From contig NZ_CP030827.1 in assembly GCF_003597675.1 (NCBI RefSeq), positions 4,220,501-4,284,500 of the forward strand: DNA of 64,000 nucleotides, written 5' to 3'. The notes below the pieces were generated by a model. That model was not told where the DNA came from. It was given only the letters and a program-made list of their open reading frames with translations, and made no database searches. The position numbers and the translations under genes are program-made. The stretch comes from Neorhizobium sp. NCHU2750 (GTDB lineage: Bacteria; Pseudomonadota; Alphaproteobacteria; Rhizobiales; Rhizobiaceae). Below, piece after piece: positions 51,290 to 60,806 of the stretch (position 1 is its first letter; each line of letters opens with the position of its first letter).

Positions 51290-54200
51290 ATGGCCATTGC
51301 CCGAGGCGCTCAGGTCCGCAGCGCATTTTTCATTTCGCTTCTTTGTTCGGTTGCTCCCATCCATGCTCACGCTGCCGACCAGGTCGTCGCAGCCGGCGTA
51401 TCCGAGACGGAACAGCAGACGGTATCCGGCACCGACAGCCTCGTCATCGATAAGGGCGGTAGCCTGGATGTCGATGACGATGCGATCGTCTGGGACGGAG
51501 CATCGCCCGCACCCGGCGTCACGATCACCAATTCCGGCTCGGTCACGGCAACGAAGCGCGGCATCGATACGGACGGTGACGACAATCCTCGCAACATCAC
51601 CATCACCAACAATGCCGGCGCGTCCATCGCCTCCGATGACGATACGATCCGTGTCGATACGGACGTGACCGATGGCACGATCACCATCGACAATGCGGGT
51701 GCCCTCTCCTCGGACGAAGGCCAGATCATCGATCTCGGTTCGGTGGAATCCAAGGACGCGGTGATCTCCATCACCAATGAGGCATCCGGCAGCATGACCG
51801 CTGCCGGCAATGATGCGATCAAGATTGGCGGCGGCGCGATCTCGATCGTCAATGCCGGCACGATCTCATCGGTCGAGTCCGAAAGCCGCGGCATCGATAT
51901 CGGCGAGTATCTGGATGTCAGTTCCGTCCTGATCGACAACAAGGCGGGCGCGACGATCGAAGCCTTTTCGGATGCCATTCGCATCGACAGCGACGAGGAT
52001 GACGACACCACGGCCACCGGAACGGTGGTTCTCAACAATGCCGGCGTGATTGCCTCCGTCGGTACGGGTGACGAGGCGGGGCAGGCGATCGACTTCGACA
52101 AGATCGCCTCAGGCAAGGGCAGCGTCACCATCAACAACTATGCGACCGGCGAAATCACCGCGACCGATGCGGATGCTGTCCGTCCCGGTGAAAACGGTGT
52201 CGTCAACAACTGGGGCAAGATCATCTCGAGCGCGCCGGATAATACGTCCGGTGATCCCGATGACGACACGTCCAACGATGGCATCGATTTCCAGGGCCAT
52301 GCCGGCACCGTGCATAACTATGCCGGCGGCCTGATTTCGGGTGCCCGCCACGGCATCACCTCGGACGTCGATGTCAACGTCACCAACGATGCAGGCGCAA
52401 CCATCATCGGCCGTAACGGTTCCGGCGTCGGGTCCGACGGCGACGGTACCGTGGTCAATTACGGCACGATCGAGGGCACTATCGACGACAATTCCGTCAA
52501 TGGCGATGGCGACGGCGTCGATATCGACGGTCTTGCGACCATAACCAACTACGGCACGATCGAGGGCACCGGTGCCAAGGGCGAAAAGGACGGTTCGCCG
52601 AACACCAGCGAAGGCATTGCCGCCGGCGGCGGCACAATCCTCAATCTGGGCACGGGTTCGGTCATCAGCGGCACCGACAACGCCATCCTCATCGATGACA
52701 GCGATGCGGGTGACGCCCCCTATGCCACCAAGATCGTCAATGAAGGTACGATCAAGGGCGAGGGCGGTTTCGGCATCCGCCTTGTGGGCGAGCAGGACGA
52801 CGTGATCTCCAACTACGGCACGATTTCCGCCACCGCTGGCCCGGCGATCGAGATGGGCGGCGGCAACGACACGCTGAATATCTACACCGGTTCCAGTATC
52901 ATCGGCACGATCGATGGCGGCACCGGCACCGATACCATCAACCTGAACGGCAGCGGCAGCTTTGCCGGCGCCGACAATTTCGAGTTGCTCAACGTCTATG
53001 GTGATTGGGTCCTGACCGGCGATCAGAGCTATTCCGGCGGTGTTACGGTGGTGGACGGTTCCTTGAGCGTCGATGGCACGCTCGATGCCGCCATGACGAT
53101 CGACGCAGGCTCGCTGCTCGATGGTAACGGCACATTCAGCGCGCTGAACGTCGCCGGCACCATCGCACCCGGTCATTCGGTCGGAACCATCTCGGTCACC
53201 GGCGACTATACGCAGCTTGCCGGCTCGACCTACGCGGTCGAATTCGATGGTACCAGCGCGGATCTGATCGACGTCGGCGGAACGGCGACCATCGCCGGCA
53301 CGGTCACGGCCACGCCCTATGGCGACAGCGCCATCACCACGCGCCGCTACACGATCCTCACCGCGGCAGGCGGGGTGACCGGCACCTATACGCTGTCCGA
53401 TGTCGATATTACCGCCTTCCTCGAAGGCTCGCTGGCTTACGATGCCAACAATGTCTATCTCGATGTCGTACGCAACGCGGTGACATTCGCATCGGCGGCG
53501 GATACCGACAACGGGCGCCATGTCGCCAGTGCGATCGAAAGCCTCGGCGCCGGCGATGCGCTCTATGAAGCGGTTGCCGGCTCTGCAGACGCTGAGACGG
53601 CTGCCTCCGCCTTCGACAAGCTCTCCGGCGAATTCCACGCTTCGGTGAAGACCGCCCTGATCGAAGACAGCCGCTTCATCCGCGATGCCATCACGGCACG
53701 CGTCAACAGCGCCTTCGGCACGGTAGCTGCGGGCACACAGCCACCGGCGCAGTCGAATTCCGCCGGCGTATGGGGGCAGGCATTCGGCAGCTGGGGCAAG
53801 AACGGCGGCGATGGCTATGCCAGCATCGACCGTTCCACCGGCGGTCTGATCGTCGGTGCCGATGGAGAGGTTTCGGATAGCTGGCGGGCCGGCTTCGCCT
53901 TCGGCTACAGCCATGGTTCCTATGATGCCGATCGGCTGTCCTCCTCCGGCAACAGCGACGATTATCACGTCGGCATTTATACCGGCGGCAAACTCGATGG
54001 CTTCGGCCTCCAGGCCGGTGCCGCCTACAGCTTCCATGACATCGACACGAAGCGCAATGTCAGCGCTCTCGGCCTCGATCAGCAGCTGAAGGCGGATTAC
54101 GACGCCCATACGCTGCAGATCTTCGGCGAGGCGAATTACGACGCCAGGGCCGGCAAGGTCGATCTTCAGCCCTTCGCCAATCTGGCTTACGTCTATTTGA

Positions 54201-54574
54201 AGGAAGGCAGCTTCAGCGAAAACGGCGGCAGTGCAGCCCTTTCAAGTGACGGCAGCAGCGACAGCACGACATTCACGACGATCGGTCTGCGCGCGTCGAC
54301 GGATGTTGCGCTGGGTGACACGATGGCAAGCCTGCGTGGCGCGGTCGCTTGGCGCCATGCCTTTGGGGACATTCACCCCCAGTCGGACATGTCGCTGGAA
54401 GGTGCCGGCTTCTCGATCGACGGTGCGGGTATCGCCAAGAATGCCGCGCTCGTCGACGCAGGCATCGATTTCAAGCTGAGCGACCGCGCGACCTTCGGCA
54501 TCGGCTATTCCGGCCAGCTGGCCGGCGATGCCTCGGCCCACAGCGCCAAGGCAAGCTTCACCGTGAAGTTCTGA
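51290..54574 (+). CDS. Autotransporter with beta-helix passenger
   Basis: A 1094-residue type Va secreted protein. The signal peptide is about residues 1-29. The passenger (about 30-800) is a long run of beta-helix repeats of the form ITNSGSV / ITNNAGAS / IDNAGALSS, acidic and rich in Asp, Gly and Thr, ending in an autochaperone-like segment (GSLLDGNGTFSALNVAGTIAPG). The C-terminal barrel (about 820-1094) has the typical start GVWGQAFGSWG and ends in Phe. ATG 51290 has AGGGGGAAAG upstream. The acidic passenger suggests cation or surface binding; it is divergent from the iron operon. Confidence 0.92.
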   Translation: MAIARGAQVRSAFFISLLCSVAPIHAHAADQVVAAGVSETEQQTVSGTDSLVIDKGGSLDVDDDAIVWDGASPAPGVTITNSGSVTATKRGIDTDGDDNPRNITITNNAGASIASDDDTIRVDTDVTDGTITIDNAGALSSDEGQIIDLGSVESKDAVISITNEASGSMTAAGNDAIKIGGGAISIVNAGTISSVESESRGIDIGEYLDVSSVLIDNKAGATIEAFSDAIRIDSDEDDDTTATGTVVLNNAGVIASVGTGDEAGQAIDFDKIASGKGSVTINNYATGEITATDADAVRPGENGVVNNWGKIISSAPDNTSGDPDDDTSNDGIDFQGHAGTVHNYAGGLISGARHGITSDVDVNVTNDAGATIIGRNGSGVGSDGDGTVVNYGTIEGTIDDNSVNGDGDGVDIDGLATITNYGTIEGTGAKGEKDGSPNTSEGIAAGGGTILNLGTGSVISGTDNAILIDDSDAGDAPYATKIVNEGTIKGEGGFGIRLVGEQDDVISNYGTISATAGPAIEMGGGNDTLNIYTGSSIIGTIDGGTGTDTINLNGSGSFAGADNFELLNVYGDWVLTGDQSYSGGVTVVDGSLSVDGTLDAAMTIDAGSLLDGNGTFSALNVAGTIAPGHSVGTISVTGDYTQLAGSTYAVEFDGTSADLIDVGGTATIAGTVTATPYGDSAITTRRYTILTAAGGVTGTYTLSDVDITAFLEGSLAYDANNVYLDVVRNAVTFASAADTDNGRHVASAIESLGAGDALYEAVAGSADAETAASAFDKLSGEFHASVKTALIEDSRFIRDAITARVNSAFGTVAAGTQPPAQSNSAGVWGQAFGSWGKNGGDGYASIDRSTGGLIVGADGEVSDSWRAGFAFGYSHGSYDADRLSSSGNSDDYHVGIYTGGKLDGFGLQAGAAYSFHDIDTKRNVSALGLDQQLKADYDAHTLQIFGEANYDARAGKVDLQPFANLAYVYLKEGSFSENGGSAALSSDGSSDSTTFTTIGLRASTDVALGDTMASLRGAVAWRHAFGDIHPQSDMSLEGAGFSIDGAGIAKNAALVDAGIDFKLSDRATFGIGYSGQLAGDASAHSAKASFTVKF

Positions 54575-54585
54575 TAATCGCAAGC

Positions 54586-54615
54586 GAATGGCGCGGCCCT
54601 CGGTGCGCGCCATTC
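54586..54615 (+). terminator. Hairpin after the autotransporter
   Basis: GAATGGCGCG at 54586-54595 pairs with CGCGCCATTC at 54606-54615, ten-base loop. There is no T run, so termination is uncertain. It also lies downstream of the convergent rsmB gene. Confidence 0.5.
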
Positions 54616-54663
54616 ATGCATTCCGGCAATCAAGCCGGGACAGCCAGTCTCGGGAGCAAGGCC

Positions 54664-55953
54664 TCAGGCCTTGCGCTGCATCCGGCAGAAGAAGAAACCG
54701 TCGGTATCGGTGCTCGCCGGCGTCAATGTCACAGTGCCGGCATCCGTCACGCGCGGGCGCGGAGCCGCGCTGCCGAAGATCTTCGCCCAGTCCGATGCGA
54801 CCGAGACGATCGAAAAGTCGGGGTTCTCGGCGCAGAACCGTTCGACCTGGCGGTCGTTTTCTTCCGGCAGGACCGAACAGGTGACATACAGCAGTGCGCC
54901 GCCCGGTTTGACGAAACGGGCCGCCTCGCCGAGTGCATCCTGCTGCTGGGCAATCCGCTCGTCGAGATTTTTCTGGTTGAGCCGCCACTTGGTGTCGGGC
55001 CGGCGACGCCATGTGCCGGTACCGGTGCAGGGCGCGTCGACCAGAACCGCGTCGAGCTTGTCTTTCAGCGCATCGAGTTGGCGGGGGTCGTCGTGAACCT
55101 GCACGTTGCGGGTCCCGGCGCGGCGCAGCCGTTCGATGATCGGGGCAAGTCGCTTGCGGTCGGCATCATAGGCGTGAACCTGACCCTTGTTCTGCATCGC
55201 AGCCGACATGGCGAGCGTCTTGCCGCCGCCGCCGGCGCAATAATCTAGCACCTGATCATGTTCGCCGGGCTGGACCAGATCCGCGACGATCTGCGAGCCT
55301 TCGTCCTGGACCTCGAACCAGCCTTTCTGGAAGGAAAGCTCGGCCGTCACATTCGGCAGGCGCGATGCGCCTTCGCCGGCGGCGATCCGGATGCCGTTGC
55401 GGGCAATCGCCGCCGCCCGTGCGCCGGAACGTTCCAGCGCCTTCACCACCTTGTCGCGATTGGCCTTCAACGTATTGGCGCGAAGATCGAGCGTCGGTCG
55501 TTCGGCAAGCGCTTTCGCCTCGATCAGCCAGTTGTCGCCGAAATTGGCTTCGAAGGAGGGCTGTACCCAATCAGGAATGTCGCCCTGCACATGCAGGGGA
55601 GCATTGTCGAGATCGCGGTTTGCAAAGGCGCTCGCCTGGGCCTCGGTCAGCGCCGGCGGAGCAAACTTGTCCTCGAGGAATTCGGCAGCAAGCGTCTCGG
55701 TGGTAAAACCCCATTGCCGCAACAGGACCGCATAGGCCAGCGCCACGGGGCTTTCGTCGTCCATCAGCCAGGCATGGGAAAGCCGCATGCGCAGGGCGTC
55801 ATAGACGATGTTGCCAATGGCCGCCCGGTCGCCGGATCCGGCGAAACGATGGGCAAGGCCCCAATCCTTCAATGCATCCGCCACCGGGCGTTTGCGCGCT
55901 TCGATATCGGCCAGAACGTCTATCGCCCCGCTTACTCGTCCGCCCAGTCGCAT
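54664..55953 (-). CDS. rsmB: 16S rRNA cytosine-5 methyltransferase, RsmB-like
   Basis: A 429-residue SAM-dependent RNA methyltransferase. The start ATG 55953 is chosen; the frame continuing to 56487 overlaps rlpA. The N-terminal NusB-like helical domain is about residues 1-130; the catalytic domain contains VLDYCAGGGGKTLAMSA near 228-244 (SAM motif I), DAPCTGTGTWRRRPD near 300-315 (motif IV with the PC Cys) and LYVTCSVLPEEND near 352 (motif VI with the catalytic TCS Cys). Members modify C967 of 16S rRNA or related sites; the exact base is inferred. Confidence 0.93.
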   Translation of the reverse strand: MRLGGRVSGAIDVLADIEARKRPVADALKDWGLAHRFAGSGDRAAIGNIVYDALRMRLSHAWLMDDESPVALAYAVLLRQWGFTTETLAAEFLEDKFAPPALTEAQASAFANRDLDNAPLHVQGDIPDWVQPSFEANFGDNWLIEAKALAERPTLDLRANTLKANRDKVVKALERSGARAAAIARNGIRIAAGEGASRLPNVTAELSFQKGWFEVQDEGSQIVADLVQPGEHDQVLDYCAGGGGKTLAMSAAMQNKGQVHAYDADRKRLAPIIERLRRAGTRNVQVHDDPRQLDALKDKLDAVLVDAPCTGTGTWRRRPDTKWRLNQKNLDERIAQQQDALGEAARFVKPGGALLYVTCSVLPEENDRQVERFCAENPDFSIVSVASDWAKIFGSAAPRPRVTDAGTVTLTPASTDTDGFFFCRMQRKA

Positions 55954-56048
55954 GTCACACTCCGTATCGGTTGAACCCGTATGGCAGTGCTCGTAAACGC
56001 GATCGGGTCGAAGGGCAAGGGGAGGGGCTTTGTCCGGCCCGCGTCCGA

Positions 56049-56456
56049 TTAGCCGTCGAAACCCTTCATGCCCTTGCCGGCGACCTTCTGGCCATCGGCC
56101 AGCACCTGATAACAGACCTGCGCCGTACCGGTGGAAACCATGCCGATGTCCTGGGCGGCTGCCTTGGAAACATCCAGCACGCGGCCGCGAATGAACGGGC
56201 CGCGGTCGTTGATGCGAACCACCACGCTCTTGCCGTTTCGCTTGTTGGTCACCAGCACCTTGGTGCCAAATGGCAGCGAGCGATGCGCGGCCGTCAGTTT
56301 GGAAGCATTCATCCTCTCGCCGGAGGCGGTTTTGGAGGAAAGAGCATACCAGGAAGCGTGTCCGCATCCGGGCGCAGCATTGGCCTGTGCCTGGCCGAGT
56401 AGTGCAAAAGCAGCAATGGCGGCCGTGGCGGCAGTTAGGCGTCGAACTATTTTCAA
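56049..56456 (-). CDS. rlpA: RlpA-like septal ring lytic transglycosylase
   Basis: A 135-residue exported protein with a double-psi beta-barrel domain. The signal peptide is about residues 1-27. The motif GHASWYA near 32 and the RINDRGPFIRGRVLDVSKAAA segment near 88-108 with its Asp are the RlpA active-site region. It lacks the SPOR domain of E. coli RlpA and carries no lipobox, so it is a short periplasmic form. It probably cuts naked glycan strands during daughter-cell separation. It starts 95 bases upstream of rsmB's start and on the same strand. Confidence 0.9.
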   Translation of the reverse strand: MKIVRRLTAATAAIAAFALLGQAQANAAPGCGHASWYALSSKTASGERMNASKLTAAHRSLPFGTKVLVTNKRNGKSVVVRINDRGPFIRGRVLDVSKAAAQDIGMVSTGTAQVCYQVLADGQKVAGKGMKGFDG

Positions 56457-56941
56457 GTCGGTCGTCCCCGTCGTTAAGTCCCTGCACGTTGCGTGCGGCG
56501 GGGCTTAAGCAGGGCGAAAAATGGCGAAAACGTGGGATTTGTCATCACGGAATGTTAATGAAAGTAACATTCGTGATTACATTGTTATCGATGTTTTTAA
56601 CGAGCCGGCTAATCGATACTGGAATAAAACCTTAGGAATCAGTCTCTAAGCGAAACTCTGTTCCGGTTGGACTCTGCGGAGTCTGGTGATCACGAAACAA
56701 CGCGAAAAAAAATTGTTGTCGCAGGGTATTTTCTGCCCAAGTTGGACAAATTCTGTGGCGACATGCCGTATATCTTAAGAAATATTAACTCGCAGAAGGC
56801 GTCTGGAAGGAAATTTCAACCGTTTCAAAGTGGGAATTTACTCCTCGACAAGCGGCCTTCGAGGCATCCGAAAGTCGGGATAACTTTATTAGTTAGCACT
56901 TACATCTTTAGACTTGCGATGATGTCATGGCGGGCGTGCGA
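56457..56941. other. 485-base AT-rich gap upstream of rlpA
   Basis: No convincing gene; the plus-strand frame 56667-56993 starts with TTG, has no ribosome-binding site and runs into the SDR gene. The region is clearly richer in A and T than its surroundings. It holds a palindrome, ATCACGGAATGTTA at 56544-56557 with TAACATTCGTGAT at 56565-56577, and a smaller hairpin near 56670-56683. It probably carries the rlpA promoter and a regulator site. Confidence 0.55.
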
Positions 56942-57814
56942 TCAGCCGCGCCAGACATCCTCATTCCACATCTGGGCGAGCGAAATCCTGTAGTTCGGGA
57001 AGGCGAATTGGAAGCCGAGCGCTCGCAGCCTGGCGTTCGAGACGCGCTTGTTGGCGCCGTAGAAGGAGCGTGCCATCGGCGTCATTTCGGCCGTGTCGAA
57101 ATCGATTTCCGGCGGAGCTTCAACGGCCATGATCCGCGCGGCCTCGACCACCACGTCCTGCGGCGGGCAGGGCTCGTCATCGGTGACATTATATATGCCG
57201 GCAAGTTTGCGCTCGGCCAAAAACAGGCAGGCCGCACCGATATCTTCCACGCGGATGCGATTGAAGACCTGGTCTCTCTTTATAATGCGGCGCGCACTGC
57301 CGCGATCGAGATTGACGAAGGCGTTGCGGCCCGGTCCGTAAATGCCGGAAAGCCGCAGCGCCGCGACCGGCACGCCGGCAACACGTCCTTCGTGAGCCCA
57401 GGCCTCTTCGGTATCCACCCGCTCGATCGAGCGGCCGAGGATCGGGCTGCCGGGGGTTTCCTCATCCACCCATCCGCCGCCGTGATCGCCATAGACCCCG
57501 ACAGTCGAAAGATAGCCGATCCATTCAAGCTTCGGGCAGAGTGCGGCAAGCCGGCCGGCAACGAGTTTCAGCAGCGGATCCTGATCCCGGCCCGGCGGGA
57601 TCGATTGTACGAGATGGGTCACATCCTTCAATGCGGCGAGCAGCGTGTCGCTGAACCCGCTGCCGTCGAAGATGAATGACTTTATATTATAGGCAGACAG
57701 CGCCTGCGCACCTTCGGCCGTACGCACCGTGCCCGCAACGGCAAACCCCGCCGCTGCAAAGGCCTTGCCGATTGCCTTGCCGGAATAGCCGCATCCGAAG
57801 ATCATCACTGTCAT
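56942..57814 (-). CDS. NAD(P)-dependent SDR/epimerase-like protein
   Basis: A 290-residue extended short-chain dehydrogenase/NAD-dependent epimerase. The start ATG 57814 overlaps the queG stop and has GGGAG seven bases upstream (ATG 57817 is the alternative). The cofactor motif is MIFGCGYSGKAIG near residue 4, close to YeeZ-type members; YLSTVGVYG near 110 carries a Ser/Tyr of the active-site type. The reaction is unknown. It is the third gene of the gst-queG-SDR operon. Confidence 0.88.
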   Translation of the reverse strand: MTVMIFGCGYSGKAIGKAFAAAGFAVAGTVRTAEGAQALSAYNIKSFIFDGSGFSDTLLAALKDVTHLVQSIPPGRDQDPLLKLVAGRLAALCPKLEWIGYLSTVGVYGDHGGGWVDEETPGSPILGRSIERVDTEEAWAHEGRVAGVPVAALRLSGIYGPGRNAFVNLDRGSARRIIKRDQVFNRIRVEDIGAACLFLAERKLAGIYNVTDDEPCPPQDVVVEAARIMAVEAPPEIDFDTAEMTPMARSFYGANKRVSNARLRALGFQFAFPNYRISLAQMWNEDVWRG

Positions 57815-58989
57815 CATTTCACTCCCGCCATCTGCCATTCGAGCTGCACGTCCGGATCACTATCGGCAATCCGTCCCTGCGCGAATGCGGCAAACGTGTC
57901 ATCATCCATCAATCGCCTCAAGGCCCAGACCGCCATGGCTCGCACGACGGGCGAGGCATCGTCGGCCAGGATGCGACATTGCGGAACGAGGCCCGGCTCA
58001 CCGGAATTGCCGGCCGCAATCAGCACGTTGCGGACAAACCGGTCGCGGCCGATCCGCTTCACCGGGGAGCCGCTGAAGAAGGCGCGGAATGTCGCGTCAT
58101 CCAGCGTCAGCAGAAAGGCGATCGACGGCTCCTTCAGGTCCTCGCGCGCTTTCAGCTTCATCTCCGACGAGCGTGCCGCGAACTTGTTCCACGGGCAGGC
58201 CGAAAGACAATCGTCGCAGCCATAGATGCGGTTGCCGATCAGCGGACGAAACTCGGGATCGATCGGCCCCTTGTGCTCGATCGTCAGGTAGGAAATGCAG
58301 CGCCGCGCATCGAGCCGGTAGGGCGCGGGAAAGGCGGCGGTCGGACAGGCGTCGAGGCAGGCGCGGCAGGAACCGCAATGATCCTTCTCGCCGGCATCGA
58401 TATCGAGCTCGGCGGTGGTGAACAGGCTACCTAGAAACAGCCAAGATCCATGGCTGCGGCTGACGAGATTGGTATGCTTGCCCTGCCAGCCGAGGCCTGC
58501 AGCCTCCGCCAGCGGTTTTTCCATCACCGGTGCCGTATCGACGAACACCTTCACATCCTCGCCGGCCCGTGCCGCAAACCGGGTGGCGATCTCCTTCAGC
58601 CGTCCCTTGATGACATCGTGATAGTCGCGATTGCGGGCATAGACGGATATTGCCGCCTTGTCTTTCATCGCCTGCAGGTAACGCGGATCCTCGTCCGGCC
58701 CGTAATTCAGGCCGAACATCACGATCGAGCGCACCTCTCCCCACAGCACTTTCGGATCACCGCGCCGCTCGCGTGTCTCGGCCATCCACTCCATCGTGCC
58801 GTGGTGGCTGTCGTCGAGAAAGACCGACAGCCGTTCGGGTGCGCGCGGAATGCTGTCCGGCAGGGTGATCCGACAGAGATCGAAACCCTGCGCTGCCGCT
58901 TCCTCGCGAATGAAGGCGGTCAGCTTCTGCCGCCGGCGAAGCGTCTTCTCGTCTTCGCTCTTTAGGGCGCTAGAAATCGAGGTCCGCAT
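57814..58989 (-). CDS. queG: Epoxyqueuosine reductase
   Basis: A 391-residue cobalamin- and Fe-S-dependent enzyme for the last step of queuosine tRNA modification. The two 4Fe-4S cluster motifs are CGSCRACLDACPTAAF near 202-217 and CDDCLSACPWNKFA near 253-266. The C-terminal HEAT-like part (ASPVVRAMAVWALRRL) is present. The frame starts at 58989, overlapping the end of the gst gene by 20 bases, and its stop overlaps the SDR start. Confidence 0.95.
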   Translation of the reverse strand: MRTSISSALKSEDEKTLRRRQKLTAFIREEAAAQGFDLCRITLPDSIPRAPERLSVFLDDSHHGTMEWMAETRERRGDPKVLWGEVRSIVMFGLNYGPDEDPRYLQAMKDKAAISVYARNRDYHDVIKGRLKEIATRFAARAGEDVKVFVDTAPVMEKPLAEAAGLGWQGKHTNLVSRSHGSWLFLGSLFTTAELDIDAGEKDHCGSCRACLDACPTAAFPAPYRLDARRCISYLTIEHKGPIDPEFRPLIGNRIYGCDDCLSACPWNKFAARSSEMKLKAREDLKEPSIAFLLTLDDATFRAFFSGSPVKRIGRDRFVRNVLIAAGNSGEPGLVPQCRILADDASPVVRAMAVWALRRLMDDDTFAAFAQGRIADSDPDVQLEWQMAGVK

Positions 58990-59662
58990 AATGGGACACC
59001 GGGGTGAGGCCGCGAATGCGTTCGGCCAGCATCGGACGGAAGGACGGTCGCGATTTCAGCCGCTGGTACCAGTCCTTGGCGATCGGGAATTCCGACCAGT
59101 CGATCTCGCCGAGATAGTCGAGCACCGAGAGCGAGGCCGCTGCCGCAAGATCGGCATAGCTCAGCCGTTCGCCGGCAAGCCATTGGCGCGAACCTGCGAG
59201 CCAGGAAAGATATTTCATATGCTGGCGGATATTGGCGCGCGAGGTGCGCAGCGCCTTTGAATCCGGCGCCCCTCCGCCCTGGGCTGCCGTCATCTGCAGC
59301 TTGTAGACCCGCTCGCGCGTCAGCGGCCGAGTGACATCCTGCTCCATCTTCTGCAGGAACCATTCCGTCAGGCGACGGATCTCGGCCCGGTGCCATGGAT
59401 CTTCGGCCAGAAGCCGCCGCTCGCGCTTCAGGACGCCATGGGTCTCGTCGAGAAACTCCATCAGCACCGAGGGACCACAGAGCACACGCATGCTGTCATC
59501 GACATAGACCGGCAAAGTCGCCGCCGGGTTGAGGTTCAGAAACTCACGGCGCTTTTCCCATGGCTGTTCTTCGACCAGATCTGCCTGAAACCCATATTCC
59601 GCCAAAATCAGGCGTACAAATCGCGAAGCAGATGACATGGGGTGATGATAGAGGGTGGGCAT
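58970..59662 (-). CDS. Glutathione S-transferase
   Basis: A 230-residue GST. The start ATG 59662 (MPTLYHHPMSSASRFVRL) is chosen; the frame to 59728 adds no useful sequence. The thioredoxin-like N-domain has the catalytic Ser/Tyr region at HHPMSSAS near 6-14 and the glutathione-binding LPVYVDD near 53; the helical C-domain follows, with SYADLAAAASLSVLDYLGEI near 175. It is the first gene of an operon with queG and an SDR enzyme, an arrangement seen in rhizobia, but the link between them is not understood. Confidence 0.92.
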   Translation of the reverse strand: MPTLYHHPMSSASRFVRLILAEYGFQADLVEEQPWEKRREFLNLNPAATLPVYVDDSMRVLCGPSVLMEFLDETHGVLKRERRLLAEDPWHRAEIRRLTEWFLQKMEQDVTRPLTRERVYKLQMTAAQGGGAPDSKALRTSRANIRQHMKYLSWLAGSRQWLAGERLSYADLAAAASLSVLDYLGEIDWSEFPIAKDWYQRLKSRPSFRPMLAERIRGLTPVSHYADLDF

Positions 59663-59831
59663 AGGGGCGTGGGCTTCGATAAAAAGGGTAAAAGGGTGGG
59701 GCTGGCCGCTTCCGCGCCCGCCTGACATATGTCAGCTATATGGATTTGGTAGGGCCAACACAAGCAAGCTGCCATAGACTCAACATTCTGCTGCAAACTG
59801 CCGCGATTTTCTCAGCAAAGGATTAAGATTA

Positions 59832-60638
59832 GTGGATCAACCGATCATCAGCGCACTCTTGCTCGGCCTCATTGAGGGGATCACCGAATTCTTGCCGATC
59901 TCCAGTACCGGCCATCTCATCATTGCGGAGCAATGGCTGGGTCAGCGTTCGGACCTGTTCAACATCGTCATTCAGGCTGGTGCGATCATCGCGGTGACCA
60001 TCATCTACTGGCGCCGGTTGCTCAACCTGCTGCTCGGCTGGCGTCAGCCGGAGAACCGCGACTATGCCGCAAAGCTGATCGTCGCCTTCCTGATCACCGC
60101 CATCCTTGGCCTGATCGTCAAGAAGCTCGGCTTCGAACTGCCGACCACCGCAACCCCGGTTGCCTGGGCACTGATCATCGGCGGTATCTGGATGATCTTT
60201 GCCGAATGGGCTGCAGCCAAGCGGCCGCCATCGACGAAAATCACCTGGCTTGTTGCCGTTCTTGTCGGTATCGCCCAGATCGTCGCCGGCATTTTCCCCG
60301 GCACTTCCCGTTCGTCCACGACGATCTTCGTCGCCCTGCTCGCCGGCACCGGCAGCCGCGTGGCGGCAACCGAATTCGCCTTCCTCGTCGGCATCCCGAC
60401 CATGTATGCGGCGAGCGGCTATGAGTTGCTGAAGGCCTTCAAGGATGGCAGCGCGGCAAACGAGGACTGGACCTCGCTCGGCATTGCCTTCGTCGTGTCG
60501 ACGGTCGTCGCCTTCATCGCCGTCAAGTGGCTTCTGTCCTTCATCCAGACCAACCGTTTCACCGTGTTCGCGGTCTATCGCATCATCGTTGGCGTGATCC
60601 TTCTGGGCATGGCACTGGCCGGCTTCATCGCCGAGTAA
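59832..60638 (+). CDS. uppP: Undecaprenyl-diphosphatase
   Basis: A 268-residue inner-membrane phosphatase that recycles the undecaprenyl carrier for peptidoglycan and O-antigen synthesis. The start is GTG 59832, with AAGGAT nine bases upstream. The signature GLIEGITEFLPISSTGHL near residues 12-29 and PGTSRSSTT near 158 (catalytic region) are intact, with eight membrane helices. A strong terminator follows. Confidence 0.96.
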   Translation: MDQPIISALLLGLIEGITEFLPISSTGHLIIAEQWLGQRSDLFNIVIQAGAIIAVTIIYWRRLLNLLLGWRQPENRDYAAKLIVAFLITAILGLIVKKLGFELPTTATPVAWALIIGGIWMIFAEWAAAKRPPSTKITWLVAVLVGIAQIVAGIFPGTSRSSTTIFVALLAGTGSRVAATEFAFLVGIPTMYAASGYELLKAFKDGSAANEDWTSLGIAFVVSTVVAFIAVKWLLSFIQTNRFTVFAVYRIIVGVILLGMALAGFIAE

Positions 60639-60676
60639 GCCGGCGAACTTTCCGTAGCACCCATCATCAAGAACGG

Positions 60677-60712
60677 AAAAAAGGCGGGGCGCCACCGGCG
60701 CTCCGCCTTTCT
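60677..60712. terminator. Bidirectional terminator between uppP and a small gene
   Basis: AAAGGCGG starting at 60680 pairs with CCGCCTTT at 60703-60710, with GGCGCC/GGCGCT extending it. Both sides have T-rich tails (TTTCTC on plus, six T on minus), so it can stop both convergent transcripts. Confidence 0.85.
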
Positions 60713-60806
60713 CATGATGTTCGTTAACTGACGACCCGGTCGACCGCTGGCCGGTATTGCAACGGGAAAACCCGTGCCGGTTTCTGGTCTGGCCGGAGCG
60801 GTGCCT

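Noticed and set aside
52109..54109. 666-residue minus-strand frame in the autotransporter
   Set aside because: Shadow frame created by the repetitive passenger; composition is Ala/Val/Asp noise.
56667..56993. 108-residue plus-strand frame in the AT-rich gap
   Set aside because: TTG start, no ribosome-binding site, runs into the SDR gene on the other strand.
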